Source: Leptoclinus maculatus
Taxonomy: Eukaryota > Chordata > Actinopteri > Perciformes > Stichaeidae
Length of the DNA: 64,000 bases
Assembly: GCA_032191485.1 (NCBI GenBank)
Contig: JAVDOI010000006.1
Coordinates: 9,840,056-9,904,055 of the forward strand
Reading direction: 5' to 3'
This document shows, one piece after another, positions 35,741-48,949 of this stretch (position 1 is the first letter of the stretch; each line of letters begins with the position of its first letter). The notes below the pieces were generated by a model. That model made no database searches. It worked only from the letters and a program-made list of their open reading frames with translations, and was not told the DNA's origin. The position numbers were made by a program, and so were the translations under genes.

Positions 35741-38700
35741 ATCATGACAGAACAAACAAGCTCACACACAAACACAGAAAAGCACATAATCATCAGGCTT
35801 CATCATCTCCACTGCTATGTGTCCAGTTATCTGATGAAAGGGGAGGCTGATCAAACAGCAGCTAAACTGATTGCGCTATAGCTACAGACCTATGGAAGCT
35901 GTCCACCATCTTGAGGTGGCTCCTCAGGTCCTTCTTGGTCAGGTGGTCCAGCATGCGTGCGTCCACCAGACACTCCATGAAGTATGAGCGGTACTGAGGC
36001 AGGCCCAGGCTGGGCAGCCACTCGTTCCCTATCCACTCATGATTCATATCGCCATACGCCAGAGTCTACACGGAGAGGAGTACATAATGTTAGTATTTAG
36101 TGCAACAGAAAAAGAGAGAGAAACGGCTCTTTGTTTCAGAATGATATACTGTATGTGTACATAGAAAATCTGCCATTTTGTATCACTAAATGAAAATGAT
36201 TGTAAAATGATCCTCAAATTGCTTGCATATATATTGAGTAACACAAGTGTTCAGATACACCTGTGCTCTCCGTGCTAAGACAAGCCAAAATATGCACTGT
36301 GAAAAAGTTAATTCTGTTCATTTGTCTATCTCAAGAGCTGACAAATGTTGAATCAGTACTGCCCTAAAGGACAGGGAAATATGAGCACATCATAACTTAA
36401 AATGCCTTCCACACCACAAAAGGTGTTTTCAGTCATTCTCTCTTTTTAGCCTAATTATGCTAGGAATTACAAGAAGCTCCAATAGACCTTTTTCACAGGC
36501 GCCACCTTAACCATGTCAGAATAGGAAAAATACAGGTGTAATCAATAAAGTTAATGATGGCTGAATTCCATTTTGCTGTTTCGGTTTCAGGGTCACAATG
36601 TCTGCTGTAAAAACGTCTTATTAAAGTGACGAGGGCATTAATTCCAATCGAGTACAGACCGTACACACTCCTGAAAAGCACTCTAGTCAGGCCCTTAGTT
36701 CTGAACAGAGCATGACCTTAATTCTACCCAAAATAGTAAAACAACAATATACACAATAAAATAAAGAACCACAACATCATAAATTAGAAGCAAATAATCA
36801 AAACAACAAAACAGATAATACTAGACTCAATTTTGGTCCAAATAAAGTATAATAAAGAAACACAGATATAATCAAGACGCAGCATCATAAATCACAGATG
36901 TAAGCAGATCAGCGACCTCACCTGTGCCCAGCTGCCCTCCTCATTGTCCTGAGTGGCAGCATGGCAGAGACAATATACAAGGTCAGAGAGAAAGGGGACA
37001 ACTACAGACACACATACGGCACATTCAGAAACACACACACACACACACACACACTCTTCTCATATCACATATCTCATATAATCTCTACCACTTATATCAT
37101 TGACCGAACTTTCACAGGTTAAAACAGTTCAATCCAACACACACATACAAATACCAGCACGAGCACAAACATGTGTTAGTGTGTGATGTATTTGAAGGGG
37201 TCTTCCGGGAGATGACATATGTGTGACACGGTGGGGACAGTGTGAGTGTTGGGTGGTGGGGGGTGGGGGGGGGGGGGGGGGGGGAGTGGAGCACCCAGAT
37301 GGTACTGACCGCTTTAGTGGAGGAAGCCAGGTTCTCCATCTCTTCATGAGTCACCCACACATTTCCGGATGACTGCGCAGAGGACGAAAACACACCCGAA
37401 CACACACACACACACACACACGTGCATTACAAAAGCACGCATACACGCACAAAAATGCACCCGAGAATGCACTCGTGCATTTTTTCCACACACACCGACC
37501 CCCGTGCACACACAGCCAATCACACACAGACACACAGAGACAAACATTGTGTTGAGTGATGCCCAGGGGAGGGAGTGTATTTCAGGCAGGTAGCTTGTAG
37601 CTATATGTGGCTCTATTTGTGTGCCGTTTTCCCACAGAGCCCCATGCAATTGATGGCAGCGGAAAAAGACAAGTCAACCCAGTACTGTGGTCCGAACAGA
37701 GGAACAAAAAAAGTCAAAGAGTGAGGACTCATCACCCCAGGGTGCAGAGTGAAGGTTAAGTCTAACAGTGGAGGAGGTTTTGAGTGTTTATGTGTAGGGT
37801 AATGTGTTCACCTTCACATCCTGGATCATTTATTTGATGTTCATGTATGCACATGTGCGATCATGGAGGTGTATTTGTTGTGTTGTTTTACCGTTCTGGA
37901 GGTAAGTGGTGCAGATGGGCTGGTGAGGGACACCATCTCCTGGATGGCCAAGCGGAGTTTGAGTCGGTGCAGAGGGTTGCTGATGCCAATCTCCCTCTGA
38001 ATCTCTGTGTCGGACAGAGCTGACATGATGGCTCCGCTCTTCACGTTTGCCCGACAGGCTGCCACGTACCACGCTGGCATACCCACCCACAGCTGGTGAG
38101 AGTCATCAAGATATTCAACGTCACCATCATTGAAAGGTCAAATAGAAAGGGGAGGAGACTGCAGATCAGGCTGTAATCGTCTCTCTAGTGTTTGATATTA
38201 CTGTATTTAACATTGCTTTAGACGTAGTAGCAGCCTGACATAAAGATCGCTAGATAGAGGGAGGTTTTCTGAAATGAATTTATGGTTGGTTGATACATAA
38301 GTAAAGTAGGGTAGTACCTCTAGCCACGAGACAACAGTTGGGCCGTCCCAATGGGCAAATGGCAGGCCTCTTTTCCTGGCGTCTTCCAAAAGCTCGTGTC
38401 TAACGAGCAAATTAAAAGTGGACAGAGAAAGCCAGAGGGAAGTGAGGATTATCAGAGAAAAAGGCTTAGTTACCAAATTCAAATAACAAGAACGAGAGAA
38501 AAAAACACAAATTCAGACACAGAAAGTATGCTTTTACTTTTTCTTCATCCTGCGGTCCCTCTCAGCCTGTGTGCCCAGTTTTCCCAGAGTCATAGTGTCA
38601 CCAATGCCCATTTCAAAGTCTGGAAAACAGCAGAGCAGTGTTGATTTCTATCTCTGTAAATCCCACACAATCTCACACTGTCTTTATCAGTGTTATTACT

Positions 38701-41700
38701 GGTATGTAGTCTGCAGTGTACCTGTTAATGCCGGTAGAGGCTGTCCATCTCTGCCTACAGTCTGCTCCAATCGACCCTTCTCCTTCTTCCCAAACAATCG
38801 GCCAATAGATGACTTGATGCCTTTCTTCTGCTTGCTGCAAACAGCAAATTATGTTAAGATAAAATCTTTCAACTCATTATCTCATTGTTGTCAACTATGA
38901 ATAAGCAAGGTAAACAATTGTTTTTGTGTGTTTGAAGCAAAGAGAAAGATTCAGATCCAATTCCAGCCGCAACACTCTTCAGAACTTCAGAAACAATCTG
39001 ACATAAGTCTGAACTGATGCTAATTTATCATACTGTACTACCTCTGTGTGTGTGTGTGTGTGTGTGAGTGTTTACCCTCGGCCGTCCTCTAGACTGCCTG
39101 TGAACTGAGCGAAATTGGTTTCTAGCCGTAAACTGCGGGGGGACGAGGGAGGCGATGTTTCACACTTGATAGTAGCTTTGTCCACTTCCACAGGAGACTA
39201 GAAGAGTCACAAAAGTAACTCAGCTCAGTCACGAAAAGCCGCCAGCCGTGAAAAAAACTAATTTAGTTGTGTTTGCAAACTTACTGCTACTTTCCTGCGA
39301 TGTTTCCTCAAGTCGCTTGGCTATCAAATAAAAACAACAAACACGTTACATTTACAGCTTTTTACAATGAGCATACTGCTGTACAAAATATGGAGCGTGT
39401 GTGCTGCTCTCTGACCAGAGTCATGATGCCTAGATGGTGGCTGGCGTTGCGCGAGTGGTGTTTAGGTGTGGAGTGGCCACTGGTGGGTGGGGAAGAGGAT
39501 GATGCCAGAGACTGGGCAGTGGCGGAGGTGGGCAGCGCCCGGGGTCGAAGCGTCACGTTGAGTCCGTCCATGCTGCCGCTGTTCACGCGAGACTCAATCT
39601 CGTCAGAGCGGAGGTCTGCTGACTCTCTCTCCACCTGGATCATCCTGCACAAGCACATGCAAAACATACATAGTTATTTTGGAGCACAGAACATCCCATC
39701 AATCGATGATTAACACACACTTTATATTTCTCTAATTAAGAATAAAACACTTAAAAAAATAAAATAATAATTGATATAATACAAATAAAATCACTTTGTT
39801 TGAAGTTTGAGGTAATCTGATGTATTTTTATTTCTTATTTATTCAATGAACCTGGTAAATAATCATTTATTTACTATTTACAATTGCATCAAAAATTAAA
39901 TAATGCAAGGATCTTGACAAAAAGTGCATTATAAAAAAAAAAGGTTTGTAGTACAGACATTTTTAAAAATGTATTTATTCAAGGGAGTCTGGCTCCTCTG
40001 CAGCATAATCAGTATCTATTTTGCATCTCCTCCCCAGGAGCATATTCTGAGGCGTCACAAGAGAACCTTGTTTACTGTAAACTGCACAGTGTCCTCTTCC
40101 AGCGGGAGACAGAACTGAAGAAGGAAGAGTCTTATCTACATGTCACCATCTTTCTATCTCATGCCGCTATCAGATGTGGTGCATCCTGTCTGGCCACAGG
40201 TCTCCGTGCATTGCATTAACAAGATGAAACAGCAGCACCTTTTACGTTGCTGTTATATCTTTAAAACGTCCCTTTTCTTGTATCTGTATCCGGTTTCTCG
40301 CTGCTGCACTGACCAAGTTTCCCTTATTGGGATCATGAAACTGTCATGTGTTGTAATCTAATGTGCCTTTGCCTTGTCACCTTATCTCTTCATTGATAGC
40401 GTCGAGCTGCTCCTGCAGCATGAGAGCGAGAGTCTGAGCGTCAGATTGGCCGCTGGGGGAAAGCAGGGTCGAGCTAACGTCATCATCCAGGTCTGACTCC
40501 GCCTCGATGTCGCTGCCGAGGAGGTGGCTGACGCTTCCACGCAGAGACGGGTAGTCCTGTTCAAACACAGCGTACACCTGGACACAACAAACACACATGA
40601 GCTTTAACATCTGTAGACGCAGCAAACGTGTTAAATACAACATACATTGATCATGAATACATACCTGAAGAATGTGCTATATGGATTCATTCTGATTACA
40701 TGTAAAAAAAAAAATACCATATGACACAGTATGTGGCCAGTTAAGAGAAGAAATGAATGAACAGGGGACTTACATCAGACAGGATGTCCATGGCAGCAGG
40801 TGACAGAGAGACAGAGAGGTTAGTAGAGAATGGCAAGTTAGGCAGCCAAGCACTGACACTTGTTAGCAAAGCAGACATGAACTTGGATAAAAAGCACTGG
40901 TCAGGAGCTGTATGTGGTTAGAGGAATAGTTGACACATGATGTTGTGATCTGTAAGTTGGCCATCCGGCTCAGTGTTTGTGTGTGTGAGAGGTCCTTTTG
41001 GCCTGATGAAGTCATCATTAACACCTTGTTCGGGTCGTCTCGTAGCGCCATTCTGCCCTTATGTGCCCGCCTGATCACAGTTGTGCTGTAGTGGCCATCT
41101 TGGCCCTCCACCACAGAGAAGCGAAGGTCACTGGCGCTGCCCAGGTGCGACCTGAGAGACACACGCATAACAGTTTTCCCATCAATAATGCATATAGCAC
41201 CATGTTAGAGGGTGTGTATATGAGAGAGAATGTGTGGAGGAGGTGTACAGTATGTCTTGCGTTTACCGAGGGTGAGTTCCATCTCCATACGCCCCACTGC
41301 GACGTTTCAAGTGGTCGATCTCATTCCTCAACTTCTCAATCTCTCCAATTAGCCGTTCCTGAGGGAGAGAGGGGCGTTATGTGCAATGCATTCAGAATGC
41401 TTACTCAAGTGAAAGTAGCAACACTGTTCCTTAAGACTAGAGTGAAAGTCCTGCATTCAAAATTTGACTTGAAGAAAGTGTACATAATGCACTTCAATCA
41501 ACTATATTGTTCAGTGGGCCACATTTTCAGAAGGCTAAGGGCCCGGATGTTGGACATTTCCTTGTCTGCTAGCATGCAACGGAGGACCAATAATGCATGT
41601 TGTGATTGCATGTTACTGACAGCACAGGCGCACTCTGCTGGTTTAAAGGATTCATTGTGGCAAAAATGTCTGTTATTTGCACGATTTTTTTTTCTCTTCA

Positions 41701-42876
41701 GGTTTTAAATTTGATTTATTTGTAAACAAAAGTGATTGGTGGGCTGCAAGTTGGCCCACGAGGGGCCAGTGGAAGAAGGCAAGCACTTGAGTAAATATTC
41801 TGTTGGTATGGGGCATATAAGTTGGACGTGAGGAGACGATTGTAGTTTTCAGTGATTAGGTGATCGATTAGAGTCTCACTGACCCTGGTGTGGTGGAATT
41901 CTTCAAGCTGTTTCTGGCAGTTCTCGAGGTCCTGAATGAGGGAGTTCTGGACAAAAGAAATCACGAAACCGTGTCAAAACAAATCTGTGTGTCCATGTAT
42001 AACCTGTGCTATACTGTTTATTCATTTGTTCTGTGAGGCAATAACAACAGCGGCATGAGCTGCTGCTTGGATGAATGCATGTGTGCAGGCCTTGCCTTGT
42101 CCTCCAGGGCAGCCATGCGTTCCTTCAAATGGAGCTGCAGTCTTTCATTGGACTCAGTGAGCAGACGATCCACGGTGTCTGACAAGCGCTTGTTGTGCTC
42201 CTCGTTCATTTTCTCTCTCTGACGAGCCTGATGAGCGGAGAGAGAGAGAGAGAGAGAACCAGACGGGTGGGAATGACATCATCAGATTTTCTCTTTTGAC
42301 ACAGACTCCATTTGGATGTAGCTAATCAAGCATTTCTGTGTGGATTAAAGGATGAAGTGTGTATTGAGCCCAAGATCACCAGCTGCCAGATATAGGTCCT
42401 CTTGGCCAACAATGGAGCTCACAGCCAGAGTGATTTAATTACAGTCATTTACAGGACGATGACAAGGGGTTAAACTCCTTCTCTTAAATGGAAAGTGCTG
42501 TGCTTAAATATGTATTTTACGGTAATTTCATGAAAGTGAATGAACACAGACACGCACAAACACAAATGTGCTTCCTCAGAGAGCTCTTTCAACTAAATAT
42601 AGTCATGAGATCGCACAGCGAGAGAGAGGAATTAGCCTTGCGTGAATTATTCAGAGTCTAAAGATAGCAGCCAATCAGCATTGTGTTGCAGCAAGATATG
42701 TGGATTTGTTTCAAATTCATGCAACAATGCACCGGGAAAATGGAGGGCTCCTCATATGTGCGTCTGTCCTGTGTGTTTGTGTTTGTGTGTGTATGCATGA
42801 GGGAGCACAGAGCCATGAGTCAAGGCGTCCAACTAATGTGAAGCATCAGCTCACACACACCCACACACACACACAC

Positions 42877-42949
<73 letters not shown>

Positions 42950-45900
42950 CGCACACACACACACACACACAACAAAGTGAGAGGTCAGAGAAACCCTGCA
43001 GGGCTGGTGCACACACACACACACACACAAACACACACATATGCTCACACACCCTTCCTAGCTCTTGGTTCTTCTCCTCCAGTTGTGACTCCAGCTGTCT
43101 GAGCCGCTCCTCCACATTGCCATGGCGCTCTTCAGCCTGCAGGGGGAGACACTTGCATGTAAGTACAACCGCCTCTGTAACAGTGTTCAATGTCTATCTG
43201 CTTCTGTGTTTTCTATCTGTCAATAACTGATCCTTGCTGTATTGCATCAGCACCTTGTGCTGTGTTTTTATACAGCTCTGTGTGTGTGTGTGTGTGTGTG
43301 TTACCTTGGAAAGTGCTGCTACTCTCTGTGCCAGTTCAGCTTCCACCTCTGGAAGTGTCTCAGCCTTCCTCATGGTCTGAGCCAGCCTCTGCTCTGCCAT
43401 CTCCAGCATCTCCTGCAGCTGGCGCACCTTCTCCTCGCTCTGACAGACACACACATAAACACACACACAAGTGCAAAGAAAGAAGAGGGACATTGAGGGC
43501 GATCACATGTGAGGTTTAATCAGTGTAGTGTGCAACCAGTGAGTAGCAAGGGCACTGCAAATGGTCACAAATGTGTTTCTGGTATTCCCCATGTGGAGCT
43601 GAACTCAGATTGACCCTGAACTACACATGAACCTTGATGATGTTCTTATTACACGCTCACACACTGACAATAACATTCTTCAATACCTTACACACACTGT
43701 CACACTATCGCAGCCTTATGTACTTTTATTGTAGATGCCATTGTAGAGGCATTCAATATTAAAATGTTGCAAGAGAGAGCACATTAGCCTGAATCCATAA
43801 CTCACCTTGCATCAAGATACATTTTTTTTGGTGTCACTTAACAACACATTAGGATTGTAATGCAGCCAAGGAAGCCTAAACATTGCAGAATAATTACACG
43901 GCACATTTATAAATATTGATTATTATGTCAGGCTGAATTAACTGTGTTTAAATTGCAGTCAGGAACCCTCTATGACTAGTCTATGACTAGTGTTGTTGTG
44001 TTACCTGTCGGTGCAGCGAGTCCTTGGTGGCCAGTTCATTCTCCAGTTTGTCGTTGAGGTCGTGGATGTGTGTGGTCTCTCGCTGAGCAGCCAGGTAGCG
44101 TTTCTCTAACGTTGTTATCCTCTCCTCCAGATCCTCTCTCTGTGGGTGCAGAGACACGGCAACAAAAACAACAACAGGGAAATCATGGGAAACCAGTCTT
44201 CAGCTGCATGCAAAAGCAATAACCAGTGGACTTTATCTCTTCATGTATGGTCAAATTCACACATTTCAGGTAATATACATTATCAGTATGAATCTTCATA
44301 GTATATTGCATATAGGCAGTTAGCATACAAGACATACATGTACTTTACTGTTTTGTAATGAAAAGAAATGACACAAATGTATCATGACCACTGACAAAAA
44401 TGCTAAAGCTAGGTGGCTATAGCAATCGATAAACGACCTTTGTAAGAGGACTGTGTGGTTACTGCACTTCACACTTGTATTATAGCCTGTACGAACTGAT
44501 AATACTGGTAAGTAGTGACATAGTTGTTTTGCTTTCATTTTTACCAAGCATAAACTCCATTTACAATAAACAGCTTTAAGAAACCCCTTTTCAAATGTTT
44601 TGCGTTAAAAATAATCGAGTATGTCGCTGGTAGTTGCTGTAGTTGGTGAGTAAAATGCAATAACTCAATAGAAAATAGTGGATGTTCAGCCATCTGCTAT
44701 CATTTTCTCTGTACAGTTTCTCTGTAGGAGTGAGAAATCTCAATAGCAATGTATATAGAACCATGTTTTTTGACACAAAACAGCCGAATTTTAAATTCAA
44801 TTGTCTTTTTACCTAAAAAGATCCAGCTTTTTGTAACCTGCTGTTCTCAGTGCTCGCTCCCAGAACAAAAGACACGTTTCCTTTGCTCTCACCTCTCTCT
44901 GTTCCCGCTGTTGTTTGATTGACAGTTCCTCGCTGCGGCTCAGTTCTCGGCGTGTATTTGCGAGCTCTGCCTCGAGGTCGGCCATGCGGCCGCTGAGAGT
45001 GGCAGAGTGGTCACGGCTCTGGGTCAGCTCCTTATTGGTCCGATCCAGCAGCTCCTGAAGCTCGGACACCCGGCTGCCATCATCGTGGGCATCTATGGAG
45101 CCGTTGGGCAGTCTCTGTAAGGTGGACACACAACATTAATGGCAATATATGCACATTCTCCCATGAAATGTATTTTAGGACTGAGGCACACAAGTGTGCA
45201 CACTATGGGCAGAGGGTATAGAGAGTAGTTGCAGAACTGATAAAGTTGCATGACCTAGATATAAAAGTGTTGGGTGTTATGCATAGGAGGGTGGGCTGTG
45301 GTAGATTAGGCTGCCATGTTGTTGTTTTGATGTTGTTTCTCTTCACAGCTCAAAGTGCAGTTAATTTCAGGGCCTTAATTAAATGAGCCTTTGGGGACGC
45401 ATATTCAGACAGGCAACACAGTGGGCAGTGAAAGTTAGTAGGACCCCCTCCACCCATGTTCCAATTTTGACTGCTCATGAGTACCTTATAGAAACATACC
45501 CAGAAAGGGAGGGAGGGGGCTAAAGGGTCTGAGGCTGTGTAATAAAACACCCCTGGTGATTTATGCAATTGTGCATGATTCCAGTGTAGCCATATGAACT
45601 CATTAGATTTACTCCCAGGGGTTTTGGAAATGGCATTGCACAGCCCCATGTGACTGACTGATCAGGTACGACGTGGCCCTACAATGATTGTCTTGGTTAG
45701 GGTTCCTGCTGAAAAAGAACATGTGGTCAGTAAATGTCTGCAGGGCAGCGTGTGTCGTGGATAAATGTCCTAACAGAGTTCACACTCCTCCTAACGCTCG
45801 TACTATAGCCAATTCTCTTCATTGTCTTTTCTCCCTCACTCTCTGAGGCTATTCTCTAATACAGCCTTCTTGCTTGCTCTCTTCCCTTTTTCATGGTAAG

Positions 45901-46257
45901 TTATTGATTTTTTTTCAAGTTTGATTATTCCTTTAATCAAACGACTGTATATTGACATTTCATTTTGCCTTTTTTTTTCCTTCCTGAAGCCACAGAAATA
46001 GGAGTGGGTTAAGTGGATCTTGTGCCGCTCCCCCAACGCTGCCGGCCTGTACAGAGGAAGGCAATTTCCATCCAGATACAAGTTTGGATGGAAGAGTTTG
46101 TTACTCCTTGTGGACGGAACGAGACACAGTTACATGATGTGTGCTCACTTCAGGGCTGGAATCAAACCATGGAGGACAGGGCTCGAGTTTTAATGTTATC
46201 AGAATAAACTAGAAAGGTAAATGAGGATTCATGCTACATTTAGCTCCATTAACCTTA

Positions 46258-46293
<36 letters not shown>

Positions 46294-47075
46294 CAGCTGT
46301 TAATATGCTGAAGAAAGATAGAAAGATCAAAAGAAGATGCAAAAACAGTGATTGACAGCCAGACGGACGAATACTATAGGCGAACATAAGATAAAGCACA
46401 GAGCAAAAAAACAATCACACAGGCAGGAAGACCTTCCATGTAGGTTTGGATCCATCTGTTCGCTCCACTGAGTCACCATCCTTCCTTTGTCTCACCATGT
46501 TCAACTGCAGTGTAGATTAAAAAGAAAGATAAAAAATAAAAACCAATGAGCAAAACCTTCTCTTTTCTGTTTCCTTAGTGAATCCAAGAACAAAACTTCC
46601 CAAAGGGAAGCCTGGCTGCCAGCATGCTTCAGACAACATGCCCTACCATATTTTACATAACTACAAAAATGAATTAGAGGAGGGAGGGGTCGCTTCAGTG
46701 CGGGTCTGCTCCTCTTATAAAAAAAACGGTGTGATCAGTGCAACTTAACAAGCTTTGACTTCACATCTTACATAACCCACTGGGATTCTGCTTTAACTGA
46801 GCCTGCTGTGAATATTTAACATCATTTTATCTTTAGAATGAAGTCTTTGATGACATATTTAAACAGAAGAGTACAGAAGGCGAGTGTGTGCAATGCACGT
46901 GTGTGTGTGTGTGTGTGTGTGTGTATGAACAGAGGGCTGAGAAGGCAGGGCCTCTCACCCAGTGTGACACTTGAAGCATATATCAGATCAGACTGGAGGC
47001 TTTAACAGATGTCTGCAAGGGACTGAACAGATGTTTCCCTTACCAATAACCACATATAGTAACACGCAAACACAG

Positions 47076-47117
<42 letters not shown>

Positions 47118-48095
47118 GCAGTCACGTTCACAAGCATTCACACACCTCACCTCTTGTGTGTTAACTGCTAGCTGTCCCTCCAGGGTGGACACCCTCTCCA
47201 GAGCCACACGAAGCCTTTCACGTACCTGACAAAACACACAAAGAACAAACACATCAAGACAAAATCCAGAAACATGAGGACACGCTTCTGCTAAAGCACA
47301 ATCCTGGATAATATTTAGATCTGTATATAGAGAGCGTCTCACAATTCATGTCTTAATTGACTTCGCTAGTATATAGAACATAATATTGGTTACTAGACGT
47401 TCTCAAATGGTGCCTTGGGCCCTTTATTTACCTCAACTGAAAGCAAAACCGAAAAGCAGTTTTATAATTTTTCATTTCACATGTAAAAAAAAACACAGCA
47501 AAACTGATTTGATCAGAATGAATTAGTGAGGAGGACAGCAATTCTGTTGAAAACACTAGGAGCGACAATGTGGCGTGCATGACTGATGGAAATACCATGT
47601 ACTGAAGACACCAAAAGAGGCAATTGTTTCCCCTGTATAATTCTGTTAGTGTGGGTGCGAGTGTGTGCGTGTGTGTGTCCACCTTTTCATCCAGAGCCTT
47701 GTGGTGTTCAAACAGCGACTTCAGGGCTTTGAGGACCTCCACCTCGCTGGAGACTCCAGATGGTGGGGGTGCCTGTCTCTTCACCACTGTCATCCTCAGA
47801 CTGCGTTCGTGACGAGACACCAGACACTCCAGGTGCTCCAACAGCAGCTACAGCACACACAAACACACACACACACATGAATGTATGCACGACCAAAGAG
47901 AATACTAATTTCAATCTTAGGAAAATTGTTTGTTTTCATCAGCATCACCACACACATACACATGCACACACACACACACACACACACACATACCCTGGTG
48001 TTGTTTCTTTCAGCTTTCAGCTCCGATATTTCCTCCTCTTTCTCCAGCAGCTGCTCCCGGCATATGTTCAGCTCCTTCGTCAGGGTGGCAAACTC
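33020..48095 (-). CDS. ppfia4: Liprin-alpha-4, presynaptic active-zone scaffold (N-terminal exons not found)
   Basis: Liprin-alpha links LAR-type phosphatases and other active-zone proteins. Twenty-nine exons join in frame (1137 codons): 47994-48095, 47683-47847, 47151-47225, 46433-46504, 44893-45114, 44005-44139, 43305-43439, 43053-43136, 42096-42227, 41884-41946, 41267-41358, 41025-41151, 40774-40881, 40381-40577, 39416-39644, 39285-39320, 39076-39197, 38722-38834, 38538-38619, 38318-38399, 37892-38092, 37310-37372, 36922-36948, 35890-36065, 35555-35652, 34745-34920, 34007-34075, 33727-33913, 33020-33063. The first half is coiled coil (EHLECLVSRHERSLRMTVVK, NEEHNKRLSDTVDRLL); three SAM domains follow. 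The last exon ends HSHYLYGHMLAAF, the alpha-4 signature, which separates it from alpha-1/2/3. The exon 40774-40881 acceptor is the least certain. The usual first ~80 residues (FEQLMVNMLDEREK-like) were not seen in this window. Confidence 0.95.
33914..34006 (-). other. 93-nt ppfia4 intron open for 20 codons
   Basis: Between TDRQLEE and SGDDKTFRR the intron itself continues the frame for 20 codons (VTTQAAALIKKYMLEKESIV) and then stops. Retention would replace the normal C-terminus. The donor is gtgacc and the acceptor ccctgcag. The spliced form matches the human protein, so this is an intron by default. Confidence 0.7.
34745..36065 (-). other. ppfia4: ppfia4 exons encoding SAM domains 2 and 3
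   Basis: Exons 35890-36065 (NHEWIGNEWLPSLGLPQYRS) and 35555-35652 encode SAM2. Exon 34745-34920 (VLVWTNEQVIHWVLSIGLRE) and the start of 34007-34075 encode SAM3. The tandem triple-SAM module binds CASK and liprin-beta in mammals. Confidence 0.93.
35659..35737 (-). repeat. (GT)~39 tract abutting a ppfia4 acceptor
   Basis: In ppfia4 sense the tract ends with gtgtac and is followed directly by cag and the exon starting at 35652. It replaces the polypyrimidine tract of this 237-base intron. Confidence 0.95.
36922..36948 (-). other. ppfia4: ppfia4 27-nt microexon (DNEEGSWAQ)
   Basis: The acceptor ctcag and donor gtgagg enclose exactly nine codons that match human alpha-4 (SEEGSWAQ) between SAM1 and SAM2. 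It is in frame, so inclusion can vary without a frameshift. Paralogues such as alpha-2 lack this insert. Confidence 0.88.
37262..37284. repeat. Poly-G run in ppfia4 intron
   Basis: About 22 G with one T, 26 bases beyond the donor of exon 37310-37372 (poly-C in sense). Confidence 0.9.
37892..38399 (-). other. ppfia4: ppfia4 exons encoding SAM domain 1
   Basis: Exons 38318-38399 (HELLEDARKRGLPFAHWDGP) and 37892-38092 (LWVGMPAWYVAACRANVKSG to the TSRT junction) encode the first SAM domain, nearly identical to mammalian liprin-alpha. A classical phase-0 donor follows TSRT. Confidence 0.93.
39285..39320 (-). other. ppfia4: ppfia4 36-nt exon (PSDLRKHRRKVA)
   Basis: The acceptor gatag and donor gtaagt enclose 12 codons matching human alpha-4 LPSDLRKHRRKLL. 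The exon is phase 0 on both sides, so it is a possible cassette. It adds a strongly basic patch. Confidence 0.85.
42094..42095 (-). other. ppfia4: GC donor (GC-AG intron) in ppfia4
   Basis: The exon ending at 42096 (…MAALEDK) is followed by GCAAGG rather than GTAAGG. The next exon (41884-41946) opens after a normal cag and continues the human reading (LEEKNTLIQE). AAG|GCAAGG fits the consensus for GC-AG introns. Confidence 0.88.
42855..43040. repeat. Long interrupted (CA)n in ppfia4 intron
   Basis: Two CA blocks with occasional CG interruptions flank a 45-base unique stretch. In sense this is a UG tract beginning right after the donor of exon 43053-43136. Confidence 0.92.
46261..46291. repeat. 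(GT)15 microsatellite
   Basis: Dinucleotide tract in a ppfia4 intron, about 140 bases from exon 46433-46504. Similar short tracts lie at 46899-46923, 47079-47115 and 47967-47990. Confidence 0.9.
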
Positions 48096-48949
48096 CTACA
48101 AAACACACACACACACAACACCCATAGAGAGGTTAATGCTGTATCAGTGATCAATATTTTGTGAAGCCGAGCACATATGCAGCTATAATCTCAAGGTGCA
48201 AACACATGTGGGCGTGGATGACAGGTTTTTTGGTGGCACAAGCACACTCCTGGCACAGCGCAGCACAGGATGAGCCCACCGCTAGTTAGAGGAATACTTC
48301 ATCTGCAGGTGAAGTGAGGGCAGGCTTAAATAATGGGGAGTACAGTCTGGCTTCTCCTAAAAGAAAACATGCTGTCTGATGGATGCTGTCTGGGAAAACC
48401 TTTCTGTGCACCTGCGATAAGAGTTGGTCTGAGCGGGCGGAGATGACCGAAATGGCACACTGTGCTATCTGATCTGCATAAACACAACCTCAGCTGTGCC
48501 CCTCGGCCCACCTCAGCGCCTGCCTCTGGGGTTTTGGAAGCCATAATATTACCAGCAAATAAATGTCCTATGTCAAAATCACACTTTTTGCTCAGTACAA
48601 TAAAAAAATAAAAAAAACAGCAGGAGTGGAATTATTTTTTTTTTTTGGTGTACTTAAAAGAATCTGCATCTTAACTTTTACTTAAGTACTATTTATATTG
48701 TACATTTCAAGTTGAATCTGTTACAGAATGATACAAAAAAAAAGTCCCATGAAAGAGTCCTGATAAAATGTGTGAGATTGGAATAGAAGACGGGAGATAA
48801 ATCAGCAGCTGCACAAGTGGGTGAAGGATTTCCTGATGAAGGGGAAATGGTGTGAAAGCGCGAGTTGGAGAGCGAAATTGGAAATGAGGGTACGAGAGGA
48901 TTTAACAATAAAATAAAGAGGAATAGCAGTTCAAGGGATTCTAGTCAAT

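Noticed and set aside
40774..40881. A TACTAAC branch point near 40,826 suggesting a shorter ppfia4 exon
   Set aside because: No AG follows it before the coding part. The acceptor at 40,882 (tatccaag) gives an open 108-nt in-frame exon, which was preferred.
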